DNA of 64,000 bases. It comes from Tipula vernalis (lineage: Eukaryota > Arthropoda > Insecta > Diptera > Tipulidae). The notes under the pieces were generated by a model, which was given only the letters and a program-made list of their open reading frames with translations, was not told the DNA's origin and searched no databases. The position numbers and the translations under genes were made by a program. Position 1 is the first letter of the stretch; each line of letters opens with the position of its first letter. Shown in pieces: positions 46,780-58,400 of the stretch. Location: positions 88,760,311 to 88,824,310 of the forward strand of contig OY282560.1 of the NCBI GenBank assembly GCA_958295665.1. Reading direction: 5' to 3'.

Positions 46780-48525
46780 TGAATGCAGTGGCCGACCCAT
46801 GCGATGTAGATGAACCTTAAAACGACCAAGACCTGAAAGGGTGGCGACCTAGACTCTTAGCTGACCCCTCTTTAAAGACAAAGCAAAATTACACAGGGTT
46901 AAATTCGGCCTACAACTAAAGTATTTAGCCAGACGACAGCTCAAGGTAGCAGACCATCTCTGGCTGAACTCACACAGAGCGAAATTCTTAATCGCTTTCT
47001 TATCACTTTTGAATGATAAGGGAGTAACCGGTTCAGAACCGATAAATTTCTTCCGAGTTCATGCTTTGGCTAACGAATCGAGGCATCAATTTATCATTAA
47101 CCATCTCAATTTCTGCTACCAGAGAGATATTAAGAATTAATCTATATCTAAGGCCACCACACTATAGAAGCGTATGATATTGGTAGAACCAGCTACTTAT
47201 AGGTGAAACAACATCTTGGGAGATAAACCCCAAGAATTTCCGCAGCTCTTCTACATTGCCAAAAGATACCAGTTGCCTTTTGAAGTTTGCAATCCAGGTA
47301 ATTCTTCCATGACAGTTTACTGTCTAAATTTTTAACGTGGTCTGGTCTGATAATCTGTGTCCCAAAAAGAAACTGAACAGATAGATTGTCGATATGTCTA
47401 TACTTAGTAAAGGCAACTAAAACAGTTTTCGATGGATTGATATGTAAACCCTTGTCAACGCACCACTCCTCCAAAATAAGTAAAACATGTTGCGTCAACT
47501 CAGGTAAGACATTTAAGTGTTTACCAGCAACTGTAATAACAAACCAGTACACCTCCCTGAGAATAACCTTTGGCAAACCTGACTGAAACTGGAAAGCTCT
47601 CCAAATCAGTCTGAACAATGCGAGATCTAAGCATAGTTTCGATCCATTTGGCAAAGGTATTATCAATACCAAAATTAGTACAGGCTTCAATAATCGAATG
47701 AAACGCTGTTGAGCGATCTTTCGATTCCCATAAGAACTTCATGTACAGCCCTTCACAGGACTTACCAGCTCTGCGAGCATGTTGCATGTTACTGAGTGGG
47801 GATAAAGATAAATAATGATTTCTAATAAATATATCCACCATTTTTTCTTATGTTTTCGGAGAAAGGGTGAGGACAGGGTAATGGACCGAAATGCCTTAGG
47901 GTCAAAACTTTGTCAATCTTCTTTCTTCGAACAACATTGTTTCGATCAAGTGGGTTCCTGAAATTCAGGTGTGATAATTTCATTTGCTAAGTCCCAAATG
48001 GGAGTACGCAAAGGCTCCATAATCATTATCGATTATCTCACAAACAACAAGATATTCTGTGAGCGGATCTTAAGCTATTCGTATAATTCTTTTGGGATTT
48101 TGGGGAACTATCCCAATCAGATTGAAGACTAGTTGTTTTAGCTCTATTCTTCAATTTTCTGGTTTGTTTCTTTTAAGGTCAGAGCACCAAAAAGGGTTTG
48201 TTATAAGTCGTTTGCCTAATAACAAGTGGACAATAGTTATCGAAAGCGGCAGATATAACTTTCAACAACACCGATGCTTGCAATTCAAATTTGAAGGATC
48301 AAGAATCGAAACAAGCTTAGAAGAGAATAGTTCCCAATCGGTTAATTTCCTAATGATAATGTTAAAAGAGAGGCAATTATGATCAGAGGCGAGAATGTCA
48401 GTTGTCACCCTCCAGTTTAAAAATAAATCCACAATAGATATCGAACACAAGCTAAAATCAATCATGAGAGGTGCAAAGAAAATTTCACAGCACGTTTTCT
48501 GGAAAATAATAACTTTTCGATTCAC
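46780..48525 (-). pseudogene. Second non-LTR retrotransposon relic on the minus strand
   Basis: The end of an endonuclease domain is at 48525-48262 (NWRVTTDILASDHNCLSF, with the conserved SDH). Reverse transcriptase follows at 47841-47193, with QHARRAGKS, a degenerate SQGGVL, and GLHINPSKTVLVAFTKYRH followed by LDSKLSWK. At about 46990-46780 is a C-terminal part with QRWSATLSCRLAKYF and GRFKVHLHRMG, interrupted by a TAG. This belongs to a different family from the relic at 45290-46475. Deletions have removed the endonuclease/RT linker and probably the catalytic ADD. It cannot be assigned to a clade with confidence. Confidence 0.7.
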
Positions 48526-51500
48526 GTTACAATTTTAATGCTGTATTTGTCAATTTTGTTATGGATTCAGTGGCCGGGATGTCAAATATTTTGTAAGGAT
48601 TTTTACTGATTCGCTCCTTTACACATTAAAATCCACAAAAAATTTGATTGAGGAAACCCTTTTATCATCAAATCGAAATATGTAATTGAGGCCAATTTAT
48701 TTCCAAAATGTTTTCGAAAGCTGCTCAATTTCACAATTTTATGTTAAAATCGCTCTTTTCAGTTTATATTCAATTAAGGAATCCTGAGTTTTATTGCGTA
48801 CGGTATTTCGCAATGATTTAAAATTCTAAATTTATGCTGTGTGCCCTCAGATTGATTTTTTCGGTTAAATTTTTGACTCTTCTAAATAGTTTTTGGGTTC
48901 TTGTCAGTCATTCTTAGATGGTAAAAGGTTCAATCAGATATGCTGTGTCTCCCTTTTCGTTTTGCTAAAATGCAACATTTCGAACGTCAACTGAATGTCA
49001 CCGAATGTTATTGCTGTTTGAAAAACCAGGCATTCTGAATGAAATTTCGCTTATTTGTTTTTTTTTGTGTTGCAATTTTTGCCTGCAACAGACCAAAATA
49101 GCATAGTATTCTACGACGATGTACGGCGTTTGGATCTGAAGGTACCGCGTTCGAATCCCGAAAGGGGTGGTATGTAAAACGTGTTTCGTTAAATTTTTGA
49201 TTCTATATTTTGAAATTTATCGGTATTTCTAGTCCACAAAATGTTGGTTATTTACAGAAACTTAACTACTATCGGCGACCGGGATGGAAAATATATGATC
49301 TATGGTGTTAAAGGTCAAGACAGTAAATAGACAGGGGAGGAAGTTTCCTTGCTACCCCCTAGCGAAAATTGTCTGTAGGACGTTGATTGACCATTATGAA
49401 AATTATAGCTGTATTATAGAGACTAGTCATGACATTAGAGAGACCAGTCATGACATATTTGTCAGTAGGATCGAATAAACAATTTCTGTAAAATCACAAA
49501 ATCCGGAATTTGATTCGAACGATGCAGTACATGAAATTAAAAGACAGAAATTGATAGACCCAGAAATTTAAGACAAAATTGGTACTTCTTAAGCCCGTAT
49601 TTTTATTACATATTATTACTACGAATGATGGAACACTACTTATCTCGGAAATTTAATTGTTTCTATTTCCTACTGTGCCCATGTAAATCAGGTAATACTC
49701 TTCATCTTCGGGGGCCTCAGACTACAAAATCTGATCTACACAACAAAAGAAATTATGGTTAAAATTATGGCTTTTAAGAGGTAATGAGCTGGAATCAAGA
49801 AGATCATTGTCACGAGGCGAGGATTTATGTAATAAGCGGATAACCAAAATGAATGTTTCATAATTTAATATAAATACGAATAAATTTTAATTTTTTAAAT
49901 TTTCAAACTTTTCAAACAAAAATTTAAATCTAAAATTTGGTTTCAAGTAGATCTTAATCAAGAAATTCCAACCAAAATATTTGTTAAGATTCACTTTAAA
50001 TTGGGGTCGATATCTGACTTAAATACGAGAAAATTTAGAAATTAAAAGTTAGGACATATTTTATAATTTCAGAAAGTCATTTTCACTTGGCTTCAAAATT
50101 TTCAATTTCTTTAAAACGTTTTGTTAGCTTTGGATATTTCAAACCGATTCAAAATTCTGAATAAAAAAATAAAATTTCAAATTTTGAATATACATATTTT
50201 ACATATAAAATTGGTAAGTGAGATAACTTTCATATTGGTTGATTACATCGAAAATTGTTAATTGAAAAAAATCTAAAAAAACCTTCGATAACTCTGAATT
50301 TGGTACAGATCAATTTTAATATTTTGGATATTTACAAAGTTTCTAAGTAAAATTTGGTTTTAAATACGTAAAATTCGAACATCAGATTACAATTTCAATT
50401 GAAGCAAGCGACACTCAAATTCATTAATTAAAGTTCTATGTTGTGTTGCGGTCGTAGCAAAAGCTCAAAAATATGTAGCTATAAGGGACATTGATCAGTT
50501 GCGCGCATCGCGGAACGTCTGAAATCCCTCTTTATCTTATTTGGTGCTTGATATATCAATTATAAAAAGTATTTCGCCTAAATCCCACACTTACAACCCG
50601 ATTAAAATTTTTAATGCGTTTGGCCAAAGTTTATTTATTGTGTTGATTTAATTACTAATTCAATATCATTTATATCGCAAAACACTTTTGGCACAAATTT
50701 AAATTTTATAATGCATAATCCAAGCACTCTCTGAAAATGACAACTAAATTGAAATGTAACGTCGCGAGTGTTCGTCTGGTGGTGAATAGTAATGTAGGCT
50801 TGAAATCGTTTTTATTATTGTTGTTCAAAATGAAGTTTTATTAAATGTTTTACATTTTTTTTTATTAATCTGTGACGAGACCGAAATCGAAAGTTTTTGT
50901 CTCTCTATACAGTCTCCACTGAGACTTTCCAAATCGTACTCGTTACAACTGAGCTCTGGGAACCGTGCAATCGTTTTTATGTCTGTGCATTTAACTTTTA
51001 ATTAAATGTTTGGTCAGCGGTGAAGCTCAAGAAGACCGCGGTATGTCTTTTTGGTTGTTAATTAAATTAAATTACGTAATATAGATAGTGTTTTCTACAT
51101 AAAGGAGCATTTTCCTAACACACCTAAAATTTAAATTTAATTTCATGGAACCAAAATAATTCGTTTCTTTACGGTTTCCTTCTCTCACATCTATACGTGT
51201 ATGTACAGAAGTTTGCGAATAACGTGAATACACAGTATATTGATTTCTTTTTAATTTTTGTGTACGTACTCCTATGTATGTACGTGGAGAAATGTATAAA
51301 GTTTTGTTTTGCTTTTGGACAAATGCCAATAATAAATTTAAATTTCAAATCAATATAAAGCAAACATTTACGGTATGTGGTGAAAGATTGACTTCATTTC
51401 CAATTGGCGTTGCCAAAAGGGAAGAAAATTGATAAATATTCATGAATTTTCGAAATGGTTGCTTTATTTTGTGGGATAGCTTCATTTCCACGAAATTTCT

Positions 51501-52769
51501 TCATCGCCCAAAAACACTAAAATGTGATACACATTTTTTACCTATTTGCTTTGAAACTTCCTAGAAATAATCAAAAGCTGTTGTTTGTGAAAAAAATAGT
51601 TACATGTAAAGCAAGCATAATTAATGTTGAAACATTTTTTGTTTTGCCTATTTTGAAATTTAAATGTATCGTTTTCATAAAAAATTAGACAATTTTACAT
51701 GTGTATTTTAGGCATGGATAAAATTAGATAGGTAAGGGTTCTATAGCTTAGATTACTGTGAGAAATGAAAATTCATTAATTCCGAAACAATCCAAACTAA
51801 AATATGGGCCGGTATTTCGGAATACCGGAATTGGATGCCCCACCCAGAAGTGATACATTTAATTCTTTGAGTTTGTTCAGCTTTTCCTTGCAAAAGTAAT
51901 TAGCCATAATTTAGTTTTTCTAAAACAAATCTTAAAATTTCGTCTTCCAGAGAAACGGAGCCTTGAAAGCCAACTTTGTTTATTAGGATCACGAACATCT
52001 CAAAGATATAAAATGCAAATGTTAGCATCGTCACTAGTTTCTAATAAATAATAGCCATATTTCAATGAGAAACTTGTAACAACTATTGCACTAAATAATT
52101 CCGCAAATTATTTAAATAAATCCAAAAAAGTTTTGGAATTGTTTGGATTTTACGCCGTCTCAATTGGAGGAATTGGAATCGCAATTGGAGTCGTAACCCC
52201 TCTTTTCTTCCCCCATAAATAACGCCTAGGCTAATAGCACATCTACTAAGCGTTTTATTCAAATAAAACTTCCAGAGCGCTTTATTCGGGATTAATTTGG
52301 TAATTTATCATTTTCCCTATAATTCAATTTATAATTTAAATTTTTGGGGAAATTGTTCTTTGTTCGTAAAGCATTCATGTTTATGTCAAATTTCGAGCAT
52401 AGAATGCACTCATTATTACAGAAAAATCCACATTTTTTTTTGTATTTAAGGATGAACACACCAAGAGAAGCGCGTCGGCGGCATGTGTATTCATAGATAG
52501 TGAAATTGAGCAAAATTATCAGCAACGTTGTATAATAACATTCAATTCAGAGACATTTCGCGCTGCTCTTTGTGTATTTCAACATTTGAATATGTAATTT
52601 TTTTGAACTTAATAGTCAAATCGAAATATATTTTGACTGACATTCTCTTCTTTATATAATTCAAATATTAATTTTTCGCGACGCTTCGTCCCTTCACATG
52701 AAGTTTCGTAATCATTTTTTTTTAACGGATAATGAGTGATTAAATTTATTGATCTTACATTAAACCAGC
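48526..52769. other. AT-rich sequence, no gene seen
   Basis: About 4.2 kb without a supported gene. The three short minus-strand frames (51072-51363 and 52292-52525) show no domains. Confidence 0.5.
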
Positions 52770-52862
52770 GGTGATTTTTCCATCACACCCGCCTGAAATC
52801 GGACCCAGTACCTCCGGAGCTTAAAGCAAGCATGCTAACAAGTGTGCCACAGGGGCGGCATA
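52770..52862 (-). repeat. tRNA-derived SINE or tRNA pseudogene
   Basis: On the minus strand, TGGCACACTTGTTAGCATGC fits a polymerase III A box. GGGTCCGATTTC, about 40 bases later, fits a B box, and CCGCC near the start can pair with GGCGG near the end, as in a tRNA acceptor stem. The anticodon arm is not a good tRNA fold, so a SINE head is more likely than a functional tRNA. An A run follows the tRNA-like part. Confidence 0.5.
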
Positions 52863-53287
52863 AATATTATAATCGTCGAAATATTAAATTTAGATAAGTT
52901 AAAAATAATTCTGCTGTTTTTTACAAAAGCTTAAACTAGAGTTTGGCGTCCGACTGAAGACGTCGATTTTTACTAAAGTGCATGATGCGCCAAGGACGGA
53001 TTTTTTTGCGGCGATCACGAAGTGATCTAAATCTGCAATTGAAATGTAATGATGACATGAGTAATTTCAAATATTTCTTTAATCGAAATATTTTAAGAAC
53101 TTTGAAAATCTGCTAATTTTTGAGACTCGAATAAAACGCCTATATGTTGTTTAGGGCGTAAGATTGTAGTTTAAGAACCACTTTACTCCAGTATGTCAAA
53201 TTAGCAAAAACACAAAAAAGTGATTCAATTAAGATAGAACTTACATAGATGAACATTTAAATTGCAACGATCTACATTGCTAAAAAA

Positions 53288-53416
53288 ATGAATAAACAAT
53301 TGGGACTTTTTAATAGGATTAAGAACAAACTGCCGCTTGAGACCAAAATTGTATTCTACGAATCAATTATTGTCGCCCCGCATATTGGCTATTGTTCTTC
53401 AGTATTTTTTTTGAAT
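53288..53416 (+). pseudogene. Fragment of a non-LTR reverse transcriptase (thumb region)
   Basis: The frame MNKQLGLFNRIKNKLPLETK, then VFYESIIVAPHIGYCSSVFF, resembles the region after the catalytic domain of LINE reverse transcriptases, where NR.LG.L.RI...LP...K...Y...I.PH..YC is common. It is not closely related to elements A to C. The match ends at about 53416, where a short palindrome (GAATAGGCCC TTG GGCCCTATTC) begins. Confidence 0.5.
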
Positions 53417-53634
53417 AGGCCCTTGGGCCCTATTCCACAAAAAAAAAAATTAACAAGTTTTCGCTTTGCACTTATAAGTGCATTTATTGCAAAATGCAAA
53501 GTAAAATTGTTCCACAAAGTATTTTTAACATAATATGCAATTATCAAATTTATCTTTGCACTTTGCCAATTTGTTTTGCATAACACTTTGCATTTTTTTG
53601 CAAAACGACTTTGCAGTAATTTACATATTTAATG

Positions 53635-53878
53635 GGTAGTCTTGGCGAATGTGGTGGGGGGGGGGGCAAAGTCGAATGAATTTCATCGGCTCCGCAACCT
53701 ATCACAGCACCCACTTTCCGTCCACCGTGCTGGTCATGTGTTAGGCGAAGGTAGAGGGGTGGGTGGTCACGGGTGGATGTATATTACATACCCAGGAGTG
53801 ACTCGCAAGTGCATGTACGACCTCCACGTGGGGACTACTGGTAACCAGGAATTTTCCTGGGCTAATGTACAGCGCTGA
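53635..53878 (+). ncRNA. Candidate HDV-like ribozyme at the 5' end of element C
   Basis: GGTAGTC (53635-53641), the first bases after the target duplication, can pair with GACTACT (53833-53839); the outermost pair is G.U, as in HDV. Then follow GG (53840-53841), TAAC, a perfect hairpin CCAGGAATTTTCCTGG (53845-53860) and GCTAA (53861-53865), whose C would be the catalytic base. CGCTGA (53873-53878) can pair with TTGGCG (53642-53647) through two wobbles. A G-rich run (about 53651-53666) faces CCTCCAC (53821-53827). Departures from HDV are the long internal loop, four to five bases before the second P1 strand, and seven bases before the second P2 strand. Confidence 0.45.
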
Positions 53879-54062
53879 AGGAGTAAACCTTACACAAATC
53901 CCCAAATCACGGTGGAACAGCATATGCCAAGGAATGAAAGGTTAGTGGGTAAATTAATCTCTAATATGCGGACTCTGGATACCAGGCGACCTCCAGTTTT
54001 AATCAGCCTTACCCTCATATACGGATCTCTGCGAGGGTGGACCATATAACTCTCCGAAACTC

Positions 54063-55406
54063 GTGGGAACATATGGAAAAAAACAAATAAAAGAAAAAGA
54101 GACAGGCACTCTCAAAAAGTCAACAGGTATCACGGTTGGTGACGCAAACCTTAAAGGTGAAGTCACCAACGTAGAAACAAGAAGAGTTTTGAAGGCTGTG
54201 GTGCCGGGTACCAACGGAAGCCGTGGGCCTGCCGTAGTAAAAGGGAGTTTGGACCGTAAAGGGCAAGCTACCTTCACAGTAGGTTCTTCGGTAAACGCGG
54301 CCTTGGCACCTATGCCGGAGACTAGCGCGAAAGTTATCCCTGAGGCTAAGCGACGGTACAGGAACCAACACGCGGCGCGGAGGATTTTGGATAGGCTGGC
54401 GGCCACCCCTGAGGGGCTGCTAACGCATGAACAAAGGAAATCTCTGGCATGGGCAAAGGTTACCTTGTTAGGCAACAATTCGGGGAGGGTACCGGCGGAG
54501 TCGAAAAGACGACAGCGGTCCCAAGACGAAGTGGAGGCTGGCGAGACTAAGCGGCCGAGAATGCAGGGAGCCCAGGGAATTGCTGGGACGCACGGGGCAA
54601 GACTGTTCAGTGACGTCATTAAGGAGCATCCAGGGATACTAGCCGTCATTGACAGGAGTCAAGAAGATGGGAGTATCACCCTTGATAAATGGAGGCTAGT
54701 GTATAACGCACTAAACTCCGTTTTCCTAACGGTCCTCGGAGAAAATTCGGGGCCTCCTCCATCTTGTAGGGATGCAGGATGGCACCAGGGGCGCGTTAAG
54801 TTAACGGCGTGCGCGGATCAGAGATCGGCAGACCTTTATCGTCTGGCCGTAGCTAGAGTAGGAGAAGTGTGGCGAGGCGCGAAGCTGGCAGTGGTTAGCA
54901 GGGACGAGATCCCGAGCAGACCAAGGGCGCGCGTCTGGCTGCCAATCGAGCCATCCTGTCCGGATGAAATTATGCGTATAATTCGGGCAAGTAACGTGAA
55001 TCTTCCGACGGATAATTGGAAGATCGTGAAACAAGAGGAGGCGAAGGGAGGATCTAGGCTATTCATTTTAGTGGTAAACAAGGAGTCCCTAGCCCCTCTA
55101 GCTAAAACTAAGGGGGTAATCGACTTCGGTTTCGGGTCGATTACCCTTAAAGTGTTTAAAAAGGATGAGGCCGAAGCAATGGCGGAAGACCTACCAGGGA
55201 AAGAGCAGGGAGAGGGTGGTGGCACACAGGACGTTGGGAGCTCTGTGATGGAGCGATTGACGGCCATGGGTAGTCGCCTATCCCTGGACTCGAACGAGGA
55301 GGATCGGGTCGAGTCGATGGAGGAGGAGGGTGGCATAGAGGCCCAGCACCTAGTACCGGAGGGGAGCGTCAGGAGTGATGATGTCCCCCTGGGACCGGGA
55401 GATTAA
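54063..55406 (+). CDS. Element C ORF1, DUF4780-type protein; start codon out of frame
   Basis: The open frame encodes up to 447 residues and aligns with ORF1 of element A throughout (KRRYRNQHAARRILDRLAAT, VIDRSQEDGSIT, DAGWHQGRVK, SRPRARVWLP, NWKIVKQEEAKGGS). The C-terminus adds about 80 acidic residues (SNEEDRVESMEEEGG) absent from A. The ATG that corresponds to the start in A is at 54073-54075, but it reads ATG GAA AAA AAC AAA TAA and is one frame away from the long frame. A one-base change in the A runs just after it has probably broken the start. The long frame itself opens at a GTG (54063) with no ATG until about 54312. Predicted role: RNA binding in the retrotransposition particle. Confidence 0.8.
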   Translation: MGTYGKKQIKEKETGTLKKSTGITVGDANLKGEVTNVETRRVLKAVVPGTNGSRGPAVVKGSLDRKGQATFTVGSSVNAALAPMPETSAKVIPEAKRRYRNQHAARRILDRLAATPEGLLTHEQRKSLAWAKVTLLGNNSGRVPAESKRRQRSQDEVEAGETKRPRMQGAQGIAGTHGARLFSDVIKEHPGILAVIDRSQEDGSITLDKWRLVYNALNSVFLTVLGENSGPPPSCRDAGWHQGRVKLTACADQRSADLYRLAVARVGEVWRGAKLAVVSRDEIPSRPRARVWLPIEPSCPDEIMRIIRASNVNLPTDNWKIVKQEEAKGGSRLFILVVNKESLAPLAKTKGVIDFGFGSITLKVFKKDEAEAMAEDLPGKEQGEGGGTQDVGSSVMERLTAMGSRLSLDSNEEDRVESMEEEGGIEAQHLVPEGSVRSDDVPLGPGD

Positions 55407-55457
55407 ACCCTGCCGCGACAATGGAGGGAATATGATGGAAGGTAAGTTGATCGGTGC

Positions 55458-58400
55458 ATGCTGAGCGCGGTTCAGATTAATCTTCACCATTCTAAGGCTG
55501 CCTCGGCAGCCTTGATCCTCAGACTGACCAAATTGGATGAGGACATAATACTGGTTCAAGAACCCTGGATTAGTAAAAACAAGATCTGTGGCCTCGGTTT
55601 AAAAGGATATACGATTATATACTCTTCTAAGTCCGATAAGATCAGATCTTGCATTCTAGCTAAAAATAACTTGAGTATTTTTCTTCTTCCACAATATAGT
55701 AGTGGAGACGTAACGGCAGTCGGCCTGGAGACGGGAGGCTGCTTACTATGGCTGGTTTCAGCCTACATACACCGAGAGAAGGAGGTTCCGCCGGATAACC
55801 TTGGGGAACTGATACTCGAAGCGGAACGGGAAAGGATCGGAGTATTACTGGGTTGTGATGCAAATGCGCACCATCCAATCTGGGGTAGCACCGACATCAA
55901 TGAAAGGGGTGAGTACTTATTTGATTACTTATTGGGTACTAACCTTGCAGTGTGTAATCTGGGGCAAGAGCCCACTTTTATTATTAGTAACAGGCAGGAG
56001 GTACTGGACGTTACCTTTGCTTCGGACTTCATGACACATATGGTCAAAAAATGGCGGGTTGCGAAGGAGCACTCCTTCTCGGACCATCGGTACGTGACGT
56101 TTAATATTGACATTCACCCTGTTACCCGGAAATCCTTCAGGAATCCTAGAAGGACTAACTGGAACAAATACGGGGAAGTGTTAGTAGGACTCTTACCGAC
56201 CGATGCGCCGAGGCAACCAGCCACAGAGAAGGAGCTGGATTTACTGGTGGAGGAAATCACAAGCGCCTGTAACTTGTCCTTGGACACTGCGTGCCCCAGG
56301 AGAATACTTAAAGGGAAGCAGAAGCCGGTACGGTGGTCCAGGGAGCTGGGAATCCTAAGTTCAGGGTGTAGGAAAGCATTCAATAGAGCAAAAGGCTCTA
56401 GGGAAGCTCAGGATTGGGACTTCTATAAGGAGCACCTTAAAAAGTATAAAAAGGAACTAAGAAGGGCGCGGAGGAGGTCTTGGAGGCTATTCTGTGAAAA
56501 AATGGAAGGTGTTTCGGAGACTTCGCGCCTCAGAAAAATCTTGTCTAAGAGTCCAACGAGCCCTAGTTACTTAATCAAACCTGATGGGCTGTGGACAACG
56601 TCTACTGGGGAATCACTGGCGCTTCTGCTGGATACCCATTTCCCAGGTAGTGTGGATGTGTCGACGGAGCTTGGCGGGGAGTGGGAAGGAGTATCGTCGG
56701 GGTACCCGGAGGAAATCGTGTGCAAGAACCGGATCCTATGGGCACTAAACGGCTTTAAACCATTTAAATCGGCTGGCCCGGACGGTATCATCCCAGCTGA
56801 GCTGCAAAAACACTCGTCGATCATTCTCCCATGGCTGGAGGTGATCTTCAGGGGGTGTCTAAAATTGAATTATATTCCTAGGAAATGGACGGAGGTCAGG
56901 GTGATTTTCATCCCGAAAACGGGAAAGAATTCACAGACCTACCCAAAGGACCTAAGACCGATAACTCTATCATCCTTTCTGTTGAAAACATTGGAAAGAT
57001 TGATCGAAGTGTACATTCGTACAAAAATAAATCCCAGTAGGTGGGCGTCTTCTCAACATGCGTACTGGAAAGGGAGATCTGTGGACACGGCTCTGCATTC
57101 CCTGGTGCGAACAATTGAGAAATCAATCCACTCGAAAGAGTACTGTATGGTAGCCTTTCTCGATATAGAGGGCACCTTTTACAATGTCAGGACGGAGGCA
57201 GTTCGGGAAGGACTGTCTTTCTTAGGTGTGGACGACCCCTTAGGGAGATTAATAAATCAGATGCTAGAAGGCAGGATTATTAATGCGGATATGGGGGAAA
57301 CCACCATTAGGAGGCGAGTAGTTAGAGGAACTCTGCAAGGTGGTGTCCTATCACCTGTTCTCTGGAACATAGTTATCAATGGATTACTTTTGGAACTGGA
57401 GAGGGAGGGAATAGCAGTGATAGCGTATGCGGATGACGTGGCGATCGCGATCTCGGGTAAGTACCTAGGCACGATTAAGGAGGTCATGCAACACGCGCTC
57501 GTAATCATTTTAAAGTGGGCCAGCAAATGTGGGCTGGGTATAAATCCATCCAAAACAGAGCTGGTACTCTTCACCAAGAAATATAAAATTCCTGTAGTCG
57601 CCCCTCCTACCTTAAATGGCACGCCACTGGCATTTACTGATAAGGCAAGATTTCTGGGCATAATCTTGGACAGTAGGCTAAATTGGATGCCCAATATGTT
57701 AGAGTGGGTAAAGAAGTCTACCATGGATCTGTACTCGTGTAGGAACGCCGTCGGAAGGAGATGGGGTCTAAAACCAGAGCTGGTACACTGGCTTTTCACC
57801 GCTGTGGTCACACCGATTCTGATGTACGGGGTGAGTGTGTGGTGGCCAGCACTAGACAAGTAAACTTATAAGAATAGGATAGAGAAGGTGCAGAGAACGG
57901 CCTGCTTGCTTATAAGCGGGGCACTGAGGCCAACCCCTACACGTGCTCTGGAGGCTATGTTCTACCTTCTTCCTGTCGACATCTTTGGTAAGCAGAGAGC
58001 GGCAACTACGGCTGCACGACTCTCTGCCGTGGGTGAGTGGAAATGTCTTCAGACGGGCCACTCGACGATTGGCAGGTCGCTAAAGGCAGATGTGGTGAAT
58101 AGTGACTACACAACACCGGTTGTTTGCTTTGAAATGGGTTTCCGGACTCTTCTCCCCTCAAGGGAATCATGGGGGAACAGGTCAATAGCAGAAACTGGTT
58201 GTATTCAATTTTACACTGACGGCTCCAAGCTAGACGGCAAAGTCGGAGCAGGAGTCTTTTGTGACAAATTAAATGTGAATTTATCCGTTCGTCTTTCTGA
58301 TCACTGCAGTGTGTACCAGGCGGAGGTGGTAGCGATTGAGGAAGCGCTGACTTGGTTGCGGCATAATGTCATATCCACAAGGGATATAACAATATATGTG

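Noticed and set aside
49111..49180. tRNA-like segment with GCGTTCGAATCCCG (B-box-like)
   Set aside because: I could not form acceptor, D and anticodon arms around it and the A box is weak. It may be a SINE trace but is not supported enough to annotate.
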